DNA of 64,000 nt from Labrys okinawensis (GCF_002982075.1 NZ_PUEJ01000005.1:558001-622000), one strand, 5' to 3'; counted from the first letter of the stretch, positions 33,515 to 43,279 are shown. Numbers and translations are program-made. The notes: generated by a model not told the origin, from the letters alone.

Positions 33515-34993
33515 TTACTGGAAGGCCACTTCGTTGAAGCTCCGCAGCTTGCGCGAATGCAGTTGGCGCTTGTCCGTCTCGCGCAGCAGCGCCATGGTCT
33601 CCAGTCCGACGGCCAGATGTTGGGAGACCCGTTCACGATAGAAGGAATCCGCCATGCCCGGCAGTTTCAGCTGGCCATGAAGCGGCTTGTCGGAAACGCA
33701 TAGAAGCGTGCCATAGGGGACGCGGAAGCGGAAACCATTGGCCGCGACGGTGCTCGATTCCATGTCGAGGGCGATCGCGCGGCTCTGGATGAAGGGCAGA
33801 TTCTGCACCGTCGAGGGACGCAGTTCCCAGTTGCGGTCGTCGACGGTGGCGACGGTGCCGGTCCGCATCACCCGCTTGAGGTCATAGCCGGTCAAACCCG
33901 TGACCCGCCCGACGGCGCGTTCGATCGCGATCTGGATTTCGGCAAGGGCCGGCACGGGCACTTCGCGCGGCAGATCCGCGTCCAGCACCTGGTCCTGGCG
34001 CAGATAGGCGTGGGCGAGCACATAGTCCCCCAGCATCTGCGAATTGCGCAGGCCCGCGCAATGGCCCAGCATCAGCCAGGCATGCGGCCTGAGCACAGCG
34101 ACATGGTCGGAGATGTTCTTGGCGTTGGACGGGCCGACGCCGATATTGATCATGGTGATACCGGAATCATCCGCACGCTTGAGATGATAGGCCGGCATCT
34201 GGGGCAGGCGCGGAGGATGATGGCCCGTCACGTCGAGTTGCTGGGTCTCTTCTCCCAGTTCGGTGACGACATTGCCCGGCTCGACGAAGGCTGTATAGCC
34301 GGAGCCCAGCGAACCGCCTTCGCCCTTGGCCAGAATGGCCTGCGCCAGCCGCACGAATTCGTCGATATAGAACTGGTAGTTGGTGAAGATCACGAAATTC
34401 TGGAAATGCCGCGCCGAGGTGCCCGTATAGTGCTTCAGGCGCATCAGCGAGAGGTCGATACGCGGCGCGGTGAACAGCGCAAGAGGCTTGGCCCCGTCCG
34501 CCGCGCGCACATCGATGCCGTTGGCGATGCGGTCGTCCATGATGGTGAGATCGGGCACATCGAAGATCTGCGGCAGCAGGGCAAGGCGCCCGTAGTCGAG
34601 GCCGCTTTCGGCATGATAATCCTCGCCGAGGGCGAAATGGATCGGGATCGGCGTCGAGCTCTCGCCCACCTCGACGTCGACACCCGTATTGCGCAGCAGC
34701 AGCGCAATCTGTTCCTCCAGGTAGCGGCTGAAGATGTCCGGCCGTGTCAGCGTCGTTGCATAGGTACCGGTATCGGCCACGAATCCGAACGGGGTGCGCG
34801 CATCGAGCGTGGGCAGGCTCTCGGTATTGACGCTGACATAAGGATAATAGGCGCGAACGCGATGGTCGAAGTCCTTGCCACGGGTGAAAGCCGTGAAGGC
34901 TTCCCGCAGGCGGGCGGTGTTCGCGTCATAAAGCTGCGTGATCGCCGCTACGGCCGCTCTCGCATTGTCGAAGCGGCGGGGCTTAGTGGTCAT
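33515..34993 (-). CDS. amn: AMP nucleosidase
   Basis: A 492-residue protein matching AMP nucleosidase. The N-terminal domain (about 1-180) carries the family-specific VRAYYPYVSVNTES and FHFALGEDYH-like segment; the C-terminal half is a nucleoside-phosphorylase fold with TMINIGVGPSNAKNISDH, WLMLGHCAGLRNSQ, LGDYVLAHAYLRQD and AIALDMESSTVAANGFRFRV, the last with the Glu expected near the ribose. It hydrolyses AMP to adenine and ribose 5-phosphate and so helps set the adenylate pool. Monocistronic, between convergent panB and the divergent DUF2167 gene. Confidence 0.93.
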   Translation of the reverse strand: MTTKPRRFDNARAAVAAITQLYDANTARLREAFTAFTRGKDFDHRVRAYYPYVSVNTESLPTLDARTPFGFVADTGTYATTLTRPDIFSRYLEEQIALLLRNTGVDVEVGESSTPIPIHFALGEDYHAESGLDYGRLALLPQIFDVPDLTIMDDRIANGIDVRAADGAKPLALFTAPRIDLSLMRLKHYTGTSARHFQNFVIFTNYQFYIDEFVRLAQAILAKGEGGSLGSGYTAFVEPGNVVTELGEETQQLDVTGHHPPRLPQMPAYHLKRADDSGITMINIGVGPSNAKNISDHVAVLRPHAWLMLGHCAGLRNSQMLGDYVLAHAYLRQDQVLDADLPREVPVPALAEIQIAIERAVGRVTGLTGYDLKRVMRTGTVATVDDRNWELRPSTVQNLPFIQSRAIALDMESSTVAANGFRFRVPYGTLLCVSDKPLHGQLKLPGMADSFYRERVSQHLAVGLETMALLRETDKRQLHSRKLRSFNEVAFQ

Positions 34994-35133
34994 TCCAATT
35001 CCGAAGCCGCGATGCGGCTCTCCCTTTTCAACCTTCTAGTTCAGCCCAAGTGACATCGCAACGACATGACATCGCGTCACCGATGAAATTTCCAACGGCG
35101 ACATGGACTGCAAAGGATTTGGCGCTATAGGGC

Positions 35134-36048
35134 ATGACCATCGATCGGAGACCGCCCATGTTCGCCAGCTATGTGTTCGCCAGGCATCTGCTTGCCATCG
35201 CTACGGTGGCTTTCCTGCTGCTGCCCGGCCCCGCATCGGCACAGGAGGATGAGGGCGCGCGTAAGGCGCAGGTCCTCCAGCAGGCTGTCGAGGCGATGCA
35301 GAAGGTGCTGCAGCCGGGCCCCGCCGTGACGGCCCTGGGCGATCGAGCGACCCTGAAGGTTCCGCAGGGCGCCGGTTTCGTGCGCCAGCCGGAAGCGGGC
35401 GTCTGGGCCTCCGCCTCCGGCTATCCCGGCGATCCCAACCTCGTCGGCATGCTGGTGCCGACGAGCGAACAGAATTGGGTCGTCTTCATCGATTATCGCT
35501 CCGGCGTGCGCTTCGACGATGACGAGGCCCGCAATTGGAACGCCGAGGATCTGCTGGCACGCCTCAAGGCGGCCACGGAAGAAGGCAATCCCGCCCGTGA
35601 AAAGCGCGGCGAGCCCCAACTCGAGGTTCGCGACTGGCTGGTCAGGCCACGTTATGACGAAGGGCAGCATACGCTGATCTGGGGCGCGAATACCCCCGAA
35701 AAGGGCGGGGAAGCCGATGAAGGCACGGGCAATATCCACGGCTATGTGCTCGGCAATGAGGGCTATTTCGAGCTGACTCTGGTCTCACCGGCCGCCGAGG
35801 TGGCCTCCCACGTGCCGATCGCGCAATCCCTCGTCGCGGGCCTGCAGTTCACCGCCGGCCATCGCTACCAGGATGCGGTGAACGGACAGGCCGAAGTGCG
35901 TCCCGTCACGAGCCTGATAACCCCCACCTCGCCCGACCTTCGCGCCACGGTGTTGGCCTATCTCAAGGCGAACTGGCTGTGGCTATTGGCCGTGCTCCTG
36001 GTACTGGCCATCCTCGCCGGCAGCGCGTTGCGAGCCCTGCGGCGATGA
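35134..36048 (+). CDS. DUF2167 family membrane protein
   Basis: A 304-residue envelope protein. An N-terminal signal sequence ends in GPASAQ; a second in-frame ATG at 35158 may be the true start, directly before it. The middle has the DUF2167 signatures WVVFIDYRSGVRFDDDEA, LLARLKAATEEGN, RYDEGQHTLIWG and GYVLGNEGYFELTLV. One C-terminal transmembrane helix (WLWLLAVLLVLAILAGSAL) is followed by a short basic tail, so the body faces the periplasm. The function of the family is not known to me. It stands alone on its strand. Confidence 0.85.
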   Translation: MTIDRRPPMFASYVFARHLLAIATVAFLLLPGPASAQEDEGARKAQVLQQAVEAMQKVLQPGPAVTALGDRATLKVPQGAGFVRQPEAGVWASASGYPGDPNLVGMLVPTSEQNWVVFIDYRSGVRFDDDEARNWNAEDLLARLKAATEEGNPAREKRGEPQLEVRDWLVRPRYDEGQHTLIWGANTPEKGGEADEGTGNIHGYVLGNEGYFELTLVSPAAEVASHVPIAQSLVAGLQFTAGHRYQDAVNGQAEVRPVTSLITPTSPDLRATVLAYLKANWLWLLAVLLVLAILAGSALRALRR

Positions 36049-36162
36049 AAACCGCTGGAATACCGAGATTTAATCTCGGTTTGGGCGGCCAAGAGCGCTG
36101 TTTGCTTGACGGCAAGGGGCCGCTCCTCTACGCCGAAATCACATCTCGCGCCAGCGCGAACC

Positions 36163-36264
36163 AAAGCGTTTTGCGATCGGGCAGAATCGCCAGGAATCGC
36201 AAGGACGCGTCCAACCAAAGAAACAGGGCAAGGGGCGTTCTTGCTACAGCGCGCTTTGCTCTAG
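36163..36264 (+). repeat. Dispersed repeat family B, full copy
   Basis: Has AAAGCGTTTTGCGATC, AGGAATCGCAAGGACGCGTC, an AGGGCAA middle and GCGCTTTGCTCTAGAG at its end. It stops only 18 bp before the YfgM-like start codon, so it would be part of that transcript's leader. Confidence 0.75.
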
Positions 36265-36282
36265 AGGATACGAGCCGGGTCT

Positions 36283-36942
36283 ATGACCGATATCTTCCAG
36301 GAAGTCAGTGAGGACATGCGCCGCGAAAAGGCGCAGAAACTCTGGGCGAAATACGGCAACTACGTTCTCGGCGGCGCTCTCGCCGTGGTCATCGGCGTGT
36401 CCGGCTATGTCGCCTATCAGCACTACCTGAAGCAGCAGGCCGAAGCGACCGGCGCGCGTTTCCAGCAAGCGATTGCCCTGGCCCAGAGCGGCAAGACCAA
36501 GGAAGCCGCGGCCGCGCTCAGCACGCTGATGAAGGACGGCACCGCCGGCTATCAGACCCTTGCCCGTTTCCGCCTCGCGGCTGAGACCGCCAACGACAAG
36601 ATCGAGGACGGCATCAAGGCCTATGAGGCTCTGGCCGCCGATTCTTCGCTCGGTCCGGTGCTGCAGAGCCTTGCCAAGATACGCGGCGGCTATCTCATGG
36701 TCGACACCGCCTCCTATGCGGATCTCGCCGGCAAGATCGAGCCGCTGACTGCGGCGGGCGAGCCCTGGCGTCATTCGGCGCGGGAAGTGCTCGGCCTTTC
36801 GGCCTGGAAAGCCAAGGATCTCGCCAATGCCTCCAAATGGTATCAGGCCGTGATCACCGACAAGGATGTGCCGCCGGCGCTGCGTCAGCGGGCCGAACTG
36901 ATGCTGCAGCTCATCGCCTCCGACCAGCCCGCCAAGGCCTGA
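36283..36942 (+). CDS. YfgM-like tetratricopeptide membrane protein
   Basis: A 219-residue protein with a short cytoplasmic N-terminus ([17 protein letters not shown]), one transmembrane helix (about 27-46) and a periplasmic helical-repeat domain ([36 protein letters not shown]). This fits the TPR_21/YfgM family, whose E. coli member is an ancillary subunit near SecYEG and the periplasmic chaperones. In many proteobacteria a yfgM gene lies beside der; here der starts 2 bp after its stop (in gammaproteobacteria with bamB between). Probable role: handling of newly translocated proteins. Confidence 0.85.
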   Translation: MTDIFQEVSEDMRREKAQKLWAKYGNYVLGGALAVVIGVSGYVAYQHYLKQQAEATGARFQQAIALAQSGKTKEAAAALSTLMKDGTAGYQTLARFRLAAETANDKIEDGIKAYEALAADSSLGPVLQSLAKIRGGYLMVDTASYADLAGKIEPLTAAGEPWRHSAREVLGLSAWKAKDLANASKWYQAVITDKDVPPALRQRAELMLQLIASDQPAKA

Positions 36943-36944
36943 TC

Positions 36945-38351
36945 ATGGCTGTTTCCATCGCCATCGTCGGCCGGCCCAATGTCGGCAAGTCGACCTTGTT
37001 CAATCGTCTGGTCGGCCGCAAGCTTGCCATCGTCGACGACCGCCCGGGCGTGACGCGCGATCGGCGCGAGGGTGATGCCAAGCTCGGCAGCCTCCACTTC
37101 AAGGTGATCGACACGGCCGGCCTCGAGGTTGCCGACGACGCTTCGCTCGCCGGGCGCATGCGCGCCCAGACGGAAGCGGCCATCGCCGAATGCGACCTGA
37201 TCCTGTTCATGTTCGATGCCCGTGCCGGCGTGACGCCGGCCGACGAACATTTCGCGGAAGTCGCACGGCGCTCGGGCAAGCCCGTCATCGCGGTCGCCAA
37301 CAAGACCGAGAGCCGCACCGGCTTCCAGGGCGCCTACGAAGCCTATGCACTTGGGCTCGGCGATCCCGTACCGATCTCGGCCGAGCATGGCGAGGGTATG
37401 GCGGATCTTGCCGAAGCGATCGTCGCCATCGCGCCGGCCACCGGTTACGAGCGGGAGGAAGAGGTCGCGGAAACCGACGCGGTCGTCAGCGGCGAGGAAG
37501 GCGAGGAAGAGGCGATCGATCTCGGCGCGGGCGTGATCCGCCCGCTGCGCATCGCCATCATCGGCCGGCCGAATGCCGGCAAGTCTACCCTGGTCAACGC
37601 CCTGATCGGCCAAGACCGCATGCTGACAGGGCCGGAGGCCGGCATCACCCGCGACACCATTTCGGTGGACTGGACCTGGCGCGACAAGCGCATCAAGCTC
37701 TTCGATACCGCCGGGATGCGCAAGAAGGCGCGCATCGAGGACAAGCTCGAAAAGCTCTCCGTTTCGGATGGCCTGCGCGCCGTGCGTTTCGCCGAGGTCG
37801 TGGTCTTGCTGCTCGACAGCGCCACGCCCTTCGAAAAGCAGGATCTGCAGATCGCCGATCTGGTGGAACGCGAGGGCAGGGCGGTCGTGATCGGTCTCAA
37901 CAAATGGGATCTGGTCGAGGATCGCCACAAGGCGCTGGCCAGCGCCCGCGAGATGTTCGAGCGCCTGCTGCCGCAATTGCGCGGTGCGCCCGTGGTGACC
38001 TTGTCCGGCCTGTCGGAGCAGGGCCTGGACCGCCTGATGGAAGCCGCCTTCCGCGCCTTTACCACCTGGAACCGGCGTGTGCCGACCGCTCGCCTCAACC
38101 GCTGGCTCGGGGGCGTGCTGGAACATCATCCGCCGCCGGCCGTGTCGGGACGCCGCATCAAGATCCGCTACATGACGCAGGTGAAGACCCGCCCGCCGCA
38201 CTTCGCCATCTTCGGCAACCAGCTCGACGCTCTGCCCGACAGCTTCCAGCGCTATCTGGTCAATGGCCTGCGCGAGACCTTCGACATGCCCGGCGTGCCG
38301 ATCCGGCTCAGCCTGCGGTCGCCGAAAAATCCATTCGACCGGAAAAAGTAA
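36945..38351 (+). CDS. der: Ribosome biogenesis GTPase Der (EngA)
   Basis: A 468-residue protein with two tandem G domains and a C-terminal KH-like domain. Domain 1: [24 protein letters not shown]. Domain 2: [26 protein letters not shown]. An acidic linker ([20 protein letters not shown]) separates them. The KH part includes [15 protein letters not shown] and HFAIFGNQ. It acts in maturation of the 50S subunit. ATG 36945 was chosen because it lies 2 bp after the YfgM-like stop and opens directly into G1; a longer frame overlaps that gene. Confidence 0.97.
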   Translation: MAVSIAIVGRPNVGKSTLFNRLVGRKLAIVDDRPGVTRDRREGDAKLGSLHFKVIDTAGLEVADDASLAGRMRAQTEAAIAECDLILFMFDARAGVTPADEHFAEVARRSGKPVIAVANKTESRTGFQGAYEAYALGLGDPVPISAEHGEGMADLAEAIVAIAPATGYEREEEVAETDAVVSGEEGEEEAIDLGAGVIRPLRIAIIGRPNAGKSTLVNALIGQDRMLTGPEAGITRDTISVDWTWRDKRIKLFDTAGMRKKARIEDKLEKLSVSDGLRAVRFAEVVVLLLDSATPFEKQDLQIADLVEREGRAVVIGLNKWDLVEDRHKALASAREMFERLLPQLRGAPVVTLSGLSEQGLDRLMEAAFRAFTTWNRRVPTARLNRWLGGVLEHHPPPAVSGRRIKIRYMTQVKTRPPHFAIFGNQLDALPDSFQRYLVNGLRETFDMPGVPIRLSLRSPKNPFDRKK

Positions 38352-38465
38352 GTTTCCAGGGACGGGCGCGCTCGCTGGCGGACGTCAACCTTGCGGGAGA
38401 GGTCACATTAAACGCGGAGTGTCGATCTCCGGATCGACCATCTTGAAGCTTGACCGATCAAGCAC

Positions 38466-38552
38466 CGTCATTGCGAGCGCAGCGAAGCAATCCAGGGTCC
38501 GAAAACGCGGCCGCCATGGGTCCTGGATTGCTTCGCTGCGCTCGCAATGACG
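38466..38552. repeat. Palindromic intergenic repeat, family A copy 2
   Basis: Arms 38466-38496 and 38522-38552 form a perfect 31-bp inverted repeat beginning CGTCATTGCGAGCGCAGCG, with a 25-nt loop. It lies between convergent der and the SDR gene, as copy 1 lies between convergent genes. Confidence 0.9.
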
Positions 38553-38580
38553 TATGCATCAAATATCGCGATCGTTGGTG

Positions 38581-39321
38581 TTATTCCGGCGCCCGGAAGC
38601 TGAGGAAGCGCGCCTGCCGCATCTCGTAGACCTGCCCGGTTTCCGTCAGATCCGGGCTTGCGAGCTTCAGGATCGAGGGCGCGATGCTGGAGGGATGCGG
38701 CAGGGTATCGGCATCTTCACCTGGCATTGCCGCCGCGCGCATATGGGTACGGACGGGGCCGGGCGAGAAGAGGTTGGCCCGGATGGGTGAATTCACCGTC
38801 TCGGCCGCATAGGTCGCCACCATGGAGTTGAGGGCCGCCTTGGTGGCCGCATAGAGCCCCCAATAGGCCGTCGATTTCCAGGCCGCGCCCGAGGTGATGA
38901 AGATCGCGCGTCCGGCATCGGATTTGCGCAGGAGGGGATCGAAGGAGCGGATCAGGCGCCAATTGGCGGTGACGTTCACCGCAAATACATTGTCCCAATC
39001 CTTGGGCTCGATGTGGCCGAGGGGAGAGATCGCGCCGAGGGCACCGGCATTACCGATCAGGATATCGAGCTTGCCATAGCGCTCGAACAGCGTGTAGCCG
39101 AGCCGATCGATGCCGTCGCCGTCCTTGATGTCGAGAGGAACCAGGGTCGCCGCGCCGCCCTTCTCGCGGATTTCATCGTCGAGATCCTCGAGCGCGCCGA
39201 CGGTACGCGCCACGGCGATGACATGCGCCCCCGCCTCGGCCAGGGCCACGGCCGTGGCACGGCCGATGCCGCGCGATGCGCCGGTGACGAGCGCCAGGCG
39301 GCCTTTGAGAAGATCGGACAT
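38581..39321 (-). CDS. SDR family NAD(P)-dependent oxidoreductase
   Basis: A 246-residue short-chain dehydrogenase from ATG 39321. It shows TGASRGIGRATA for the cofactor, NAG(AL) near residue 90, ITSGAAWKSTAYWGLYAATKAAL with the Ser and the YxxxK-like YAATK catalytic pair, and NLFSPGPVRTHMRA. Substrate unknown. It is the last gene in the radA-cvpA-purF-SDR run; an SDR directly after purF is a common arrangement in Rhizobiales, so it may have a conserved though unassigned role near purine synthesis. Gap to purF is 61 bp. Confidence 0.88.
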   Translation of the reverse strand: MSDLLKGRLALVTGASRGIGRATAVALAEAGAHVIAVARTVGALEDLDDEIREKGGAATLVPLDIKDGDGIDRLGYTLFERYGKLDILIGNAGALGAISPLGHIEPKDWDNVFAVNVTANWRLIRSFDPLLRKSDAGRAIFITSGAAWKSTAYWGLYAATKAALNSMVATYAAETVNSPIRANLFSPGPVRTHMRAAAMPGEDADTLPHPSSIAPSILKLASPDLTETGQVYEMRQARFLSFRAPE

Positions 39322-39382
39322 CGGAAAACTCACAGGATAGAAAAGGCTGCTGTGTCCCACCCCGGACCGGGGTGGGGACGCG

Positions 39383-40846
39383 TCAGCTCGCTTCGGCGAG
39401 CAGGGAGAACTGCTGCTTGGCGCCTTCGCCGACCACGTCGGTCAGGAAGGTCGGATAGTCGCCGGTGAAGCAATGATCGGTGAATTGAGGGCGCACGGGG
39501 TCGCGCTGGTCGTAGCCGCATGCCTTGTAGACGCCGTCGACCGACAGGAAGGCCAGTGAGTCCGCACCCATATAGGCACGCATCGCTTCGAGGTCCATCC
39601 GCGCCGCCAGCAGGTTTTCCCTGTCGGGCGTGTCGATGCCGTAATAGTCGGGGTGGGTGATCGGCGGGCTGGAAATGCGGAAATGCACTTCCTTGGCTCC
39701 GGCATCGCGCATCATGCGCACGATCTTCACCGAGGTGGTGCCGCGCACGATGGAATCGTCGATCAGCACGACCCGCTTGCCTTCGATGACCGAACGATTG
39801 GCGCTGTGCTTCATGCGCACGCCCATTTCGCGGATGGCCTGGGTCGGCTGGATGAAGGTGCGTCCGACATAATGGTTGCGGATGATGCCGAGCTCATAGG
39901 GCAGGCCGGCGGCCTGGGCATAGCCGATCGCCGCGGGGACGCCGGAATCCGGCACCGGCACCACCACGTCGGCCTCGATGCCGGCTTCGGCGGCAAGCTG
40001 CGCGCCAAAGCTCTTGCGCACGGCATAGACACTGCGGCCGTGAACGATCGAATCCGGGCGGGCGAAATAGATATATTCGAAGATGCAGGGGCGGGGCGGC
40101 ACCCGCGGGAAGGGCTTCAACGATTCTACGCCGTCCTTGGTGATGACGACGACCTCGCCATTCTCGATGTCGCGTACGAAGCGGGCCCCGATGATGTCGA
40201 GGGCGCAGGTCTCCGAAGCAAGGATGTAGCAGCCATCGAGTTCGCCCAGCACCAGGGGGCGAATCCCGAGCGGATCGCGAGCACCGACCAGCATGTGGTT
40301 GGTCAGACCGACAAAGGCATAGGCTCCCTCGATCTGGAACAGGGCGTCGATGAAGCGATCGATGAACTTTTCCCGCGTCGAGCGCGCGACCAGATGCAGG
40401 ATCACCTCGCTGTCCGAGGTAGCCTGGAAGATCGAGCCGCGAGCGATCAATTCACGCCGCAGCGTCAGTCCATTGGTGAGATTGCCGTTATGGGCGACGG
40501 CGAAGCCGCCGCCCTCGAGTTCCGCGAACAGGGGCTGCACATTGCGCAGGATAGTGCCGCCCGTGGTCGAATAGCGGGTGTGGCCGATGGCCTGGGAGCC
40601 GGGCAAGCGCTCGATGACCTCGCGCCTGGAGAAGGTGTCGCCGACCAGCCCGAGCCGCCTTTCCGAATTGTAGCGAGCGCCATCGAAGGTGACGATGCCG
40701 CAGGCTTCCTGCCCGCGATGCTGCAAGGCATGGAGACCAAGAGTGGTGATGGCCGCGGCCTCGCTGTGTCCGAAGATGCCGAACACACCGCATTCCTCAC
40801 GCAGGCGGTCGGCGTCGAGATCCAGATCGTCGTTGTCACGGGCCAT
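39383..40846 (-). CDS. purF: Amidophosphoribosyltransferase
   Basis: A 487-residue class II glutamine amidotransferase fused to a PRTase domain. From ATG 40846 a short acidic propeptide (about 18 residues, DNDDLDLDADRLREE) precedes CGVFGIFGH, whose Cys becomes the N-terminal nucleophile after cleavage. Further motifs: HRGQEACGIV, GHTRYSTTG, NGNLTN, and the PRPP loop VVLIDDSIVRGTT. It makes phosphoribosylamine from PRPP and glutamine, the first step of purine synthesis. It lies 142 bp after cvpA, the pairing seen widely in bacteria. Confidence 0.97.
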   Translation of the reverse strand: MARDNDDLDLDADRLREECGVFGIFGHSEAAAITTLGLHALQHRGQEACGIVTFDGARYNSERRLGLVGDTFSRREVIERLPGSQAIGHTRYSTTGGTILRNVQPLFAELEGGGFAVAHNGNLTNGLTLRRELIARGSIFQATSDSEVILHLVARSTREKFIDRFIDALFQIEGAYAFVGLTNHMLVGARDPLGIRPLVLGELDGCYILASETCALDIIGARFVRDIENGEVVVITKDGVESLKPFPRVPPRPCIFEYIYFARPDSIVHGRSVYAVRKSFGAQLAAEAGIEADVVVPVPDSGVPAAIGYAQAAGLPYELGIIRNHYVGRTFIQPTQAIREMGVRMKHSANRSVIEGKRVVLIDDSIVRGTTSVKIVRMMRDAGAKEVHFRISSPPITHPDYYGIDTPDRENLLAARMDLEAMRAYMGADSLAFLSVDGVYKACGYDQRDPVRPQFTDHCFTGDYPTFLTDVVGEGAKQQFSLLAEAS

Positions 40847-40988
40847 GGCGCTCACTTGGATTTCTTCTCCAAAAAGGGGTGAGCGGCCCGAAACCAGGTT
40901 TCGCCGCTCCGTTCGACACTGAGATAATACCACTGATCGACTTTTCCAGCATGCCTGCGTGGAAGTTTACTGTGGCAATGCAATCGCC

Positions 40989-41627
40989 TCATTGCGCGGG
41001 CGCCGCCGGAGCCGGGGTTGCCGGCTGGGTCTGCGGCGCGGTGGGCGCACCGGCAGCATCCGGATCGGGCTCCTGCGTATTGGTGTTGGTGTCCGCGCCA
41101 GGTCCGATGACCTCATTGGCCCGCAGCTGCTTGAGGATCACGTTCTCGGGATCGCTGGGCAGCAGGGTGAGGATCCAGTCACGACCGGACACCAGGAGCT
41201 GACGTGATTTGGCATCCTGCACCCAGGCAGGCTCGGACTTGGGCGGCACCAGATAGCTGAAGAAGATGAAGGCAACGATGGCGAGCAGCAGGCCGCGGGC
41301 CGCACCGAACAGAAACCCGAACGTCCGATCGATGGCCCCGATGCGGCTGTCCAGGATCATGTCGGAGATGCGGATCGTGATGAAGGAGGCGATCAGGAGA
41401 ACGAGCAGGAAGATGCCGGCGCCCGTGGTGATCCGCGCCAGCGTATCGTTCTTGATATAAGGCGTGACCAGCGGCAGCACCCGGGAGAACAGCAACAAGG
41501 TCGCCACGGCAGCGGCAGCCCAGGCCGCGATGGCCAGAACTTCGCGGGTAAAGCCACGCACCATTGCGAGAAGGGCCGAAATCAGCATGACGCCGATGAC
41601 GATCAGATCCAGCAGCGTTACGGGCAT
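40989..41627 (-). CDS. cvpA: CvpA family membrane protein
   Basis: A 212-residue inner-membrane protein with four predicted transmembrane segments (VTLLDLIVIGVMLISALLA, VLAIAAWAAAAVATLLLF, GIFLLVLLIASFITI and LLLAIVAFIFFSYLV) and a cytoplasmic or periplasmic C-terminal tail ending in Pro/Ala/Gln-rich sequence. CvpA proteins were named for colicin V production and are linked to envelope homeostasis in enterics; the molecular activity is not settled. It sits upstream of purF, as in many genomes. Confidence 0.9.
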   Translation of the reverse strand: MPVTLLDLIVIGVMLISALLAMVRGFTREVLAIAAWAAAAVATLLLFSRVLPLVTPYIKNDTLARITTGAGIFLLVLLIASFITIRISDMILDSRIGAIDRTFGFLFGAARGLLLAIVAFIFFSYLVPPKSEPAWVQDAKSRQLLVSGRDWILTLLPSDPENVILKQLRANEVIGPGADTNTNTQEPDPDAAGAPTAPQTQPATPAPAAPAQ

Positions 41628-41656
41628 TGGCGGTCTATCCTGATTTGCGAGCAGTG

Positions 41657-41693
41657 TTTCCCGGCGAGGCCGATGCGTGGCCTTGCCGGGAAA
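41657..41693 (-). terminator. Hairpin 1 between radA and cvpA
   Basis: A 15-bp stem with one wobble (41657-41671 with 41679-41693) and a 7-nt loop. It lies 30-66 bp upstream of cvpA on the transcribed strand and beside a second, longer hairpin. On the minus strand it is followed by AAACACTGC and no T-run. Confidence 0.5.
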
Positions 41694-41714
41694 TACTGCA
41701 AATACCTGACATCT

Positions 41715-41763
41715 CGCGGGTTCCTCTTGATCGCGCTGCGGGCGCGATCAAGAGGAACCCGCG
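41715..41763. terminator. Hairpin 2 between radA and cvpA: perfect 22-bp inverted repeat
   Basis: Arms 41715-41736 and 41742-41763 match over all 22 positions, with a 5-nt loop TGCGG. It is 98 bp after the radA stop. No T-run follows on either strand, so it may be a Rho-assisted terminator, an RNA-processing or stabilising element, or a mobile palindrome. Confidence 0.7.
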
Positions 41764-41860
41764 TAGGCGGCGCGACAGGCAGAGCCGCGCGCCTTTCTAT
41801 AACGAGGGTTCGATACGGCGTCACCCATTTGCTGCAGCGCAATCGGCGGAAATGCCCGCT

Positions 41861-43270
41861 TCATGGCGAAACTTTGGTGGATTTCCGCCTTTGGCTCTCT
41901 CCAGAGGCGGCAATATCCGCAACAAGTGTCGCAAGTGAGGCAACGCCGTTCACCCGCATGCCGCTATCCGAACCCGACTCATTGCCGGGCACGGGACAGA
42001 CGGCGCGATGGAAACCGAGCTTGGCCGCTTCCTTCAGGCGCGGCCCCATATGAGCCACCGGCCGAACCGATCCCGACAGCGAAATTTCGCCGAAATACAC
42101 GGCATCCGCAGGCAGGGGCGCGCCCGTGAGAGAGGAGATCAGGGCCGCCGCCACGGCAAGATCGGCCGCCGGTTCCTGGATGCGCAGGCCGCCGGCCACG
42201 TTGAGATAGACATCATGCCCGCCCAGCTTGACGCCGCAATGGGCCTCGAGCACTGCAAGCACCATGGACAGGCGGCTGGAGTCCCACCCCACCACCGCCC
42301 GCCGTGGCGTGCCGAGGCTCGTCGGCGCCACCAGGGCCTGCATCTCGACCAGGAGCGGCCTCGTACCCTCCATGCCACCGAACACGGCCGTGCCCGGCGA
42401 CCCGAGATCGCGCTCCGACAGGAACAGGGCGGAGGGGTTGGTAACTTCGCGCAGGCCGAGCCCGGTCATTTCGAACACGCCGATCTCGTCTGTCGGGCCG
42501 AAGCGGTTCTTCACGCCGCGCAGGATGCGGAAATCACGCCCGCCATCCCCCTCGAACGACAGCACGGCATCGACCATATGCTCGACGACGCGCGGGCCGG
42601 CGATCTGCCCGTCCTTGGTGACATGGCCGACGAGGATGACGGTGCTGCCGGAACGTTTGGCGTAACGGATCAGGGCCTGCGCCGAGCCGCGCACCTGCGT
42701 GACGGTGCCGGGCGCCGATTCGACCGTGTCTGTCCACATGGTCTGGATTGAATCGATGACCACCAGACGCGGCGGCGGACCGTGTTCGAAGGTCGCCAGG
42801 ATATCCTCGACCGAGGTTTCGGAAGCCAGTTCCACCGGCGCGCTCGCCAGCCCCAGCCGCTCGGCCCGCAGGCGCACCTGCGCCGCCGCTTCTTCGCCTG
42901 AAATATAGATGACCCTGGCGTTGCGGTTGGCGAGCGCGGCGCAGGCCTGGATCAGAAGGGTGGATTTGCCGATGCCGGGGTCGCCGCCCAGCAGAAGGAC
43001 GGAGCCCCGTACGAAGCCTCCGCCGGTGACCCGGTCGAGTTCACCGATCCCCGAGACGAGACGCGGCGCTTCGTCGGTCGATCCCGTCAGGCTTTCGAGT
43101 GCAAAGACGCGCCCCCGTCCCCTTGGACGCTGCGAGGCGGGAACGGCGGCGATGGCGCTGGTTTCCTCGGCGATCGAGTTCCACTCGCCGCACGCATCGC
43201 ATTTGCCCTGCCAGCGATTATAGGCGGCACCGCAATTCTGGCAGACATAGGAGGGGCTTCGTTTGGCCAT
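41861..43270 (-). CDS. radA: DNA repair protein RadA
   Basis: A 469-residue RadA/Sms ATPase. The N-terminal zinc finger is CQNCG...CDACGEW (residues 10-32). The RecA-like core has Walker A GGDPGIGKST, a Walker B ending VVIDSIQTMW, and the RadA-specific KNRFGPTDEIGVFEM. The C-terminal Lon-protease-like domain (DVYLNVAGGLRIQEPAADLAVAAAL) lacks a working protease site as in other RadA proteins. It processes recombination intermediates by branch migration. A family B repeat lies 10 bp upstream of its start. Confidence 0.97.
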   Translation of the reverse strand: MAKRSPSYVCQNCGAAYNRWQGKCDACGEWNSIAEETSAIAAVPASQRPRGRGRVFALESLTGSTDEAPRLVSGIGELDRVTGGGFVRGSVLLLGGDPGIGKSTLLIQACAALANRNARVIYISGEEAAAQVRLRAERLGLASAPVELASETSVEDILATFEHGPPPRLVVIDSIQTMWTDTVESAPGTVTQVRGSAQALIRYAKRSGSTVILVGHVTKDGQIAGPRVVEHMVDAVLSFEGDGGRDFRILRGVKNRFGPTDEIGVFEMTGLGLREVTNPSALFLSERDLGSPGTAVFGGMEGTRPLLVEMQALVAPTSLGTPRRAVVGWDSSRLSMVLAVLEAHCGVKLGGHDVYLNVAGGLRIQEPAADLAVAAALISSLTGAPLPADAVYFGEISLSGSVRPVAHMGPRLKEAAKLGFHRAVCPVPGNESGSDSGMRVNGVASLATLVADIAASGESQRRKSTKVSP

Positions 43271-43279
43271 GACGCCCTT

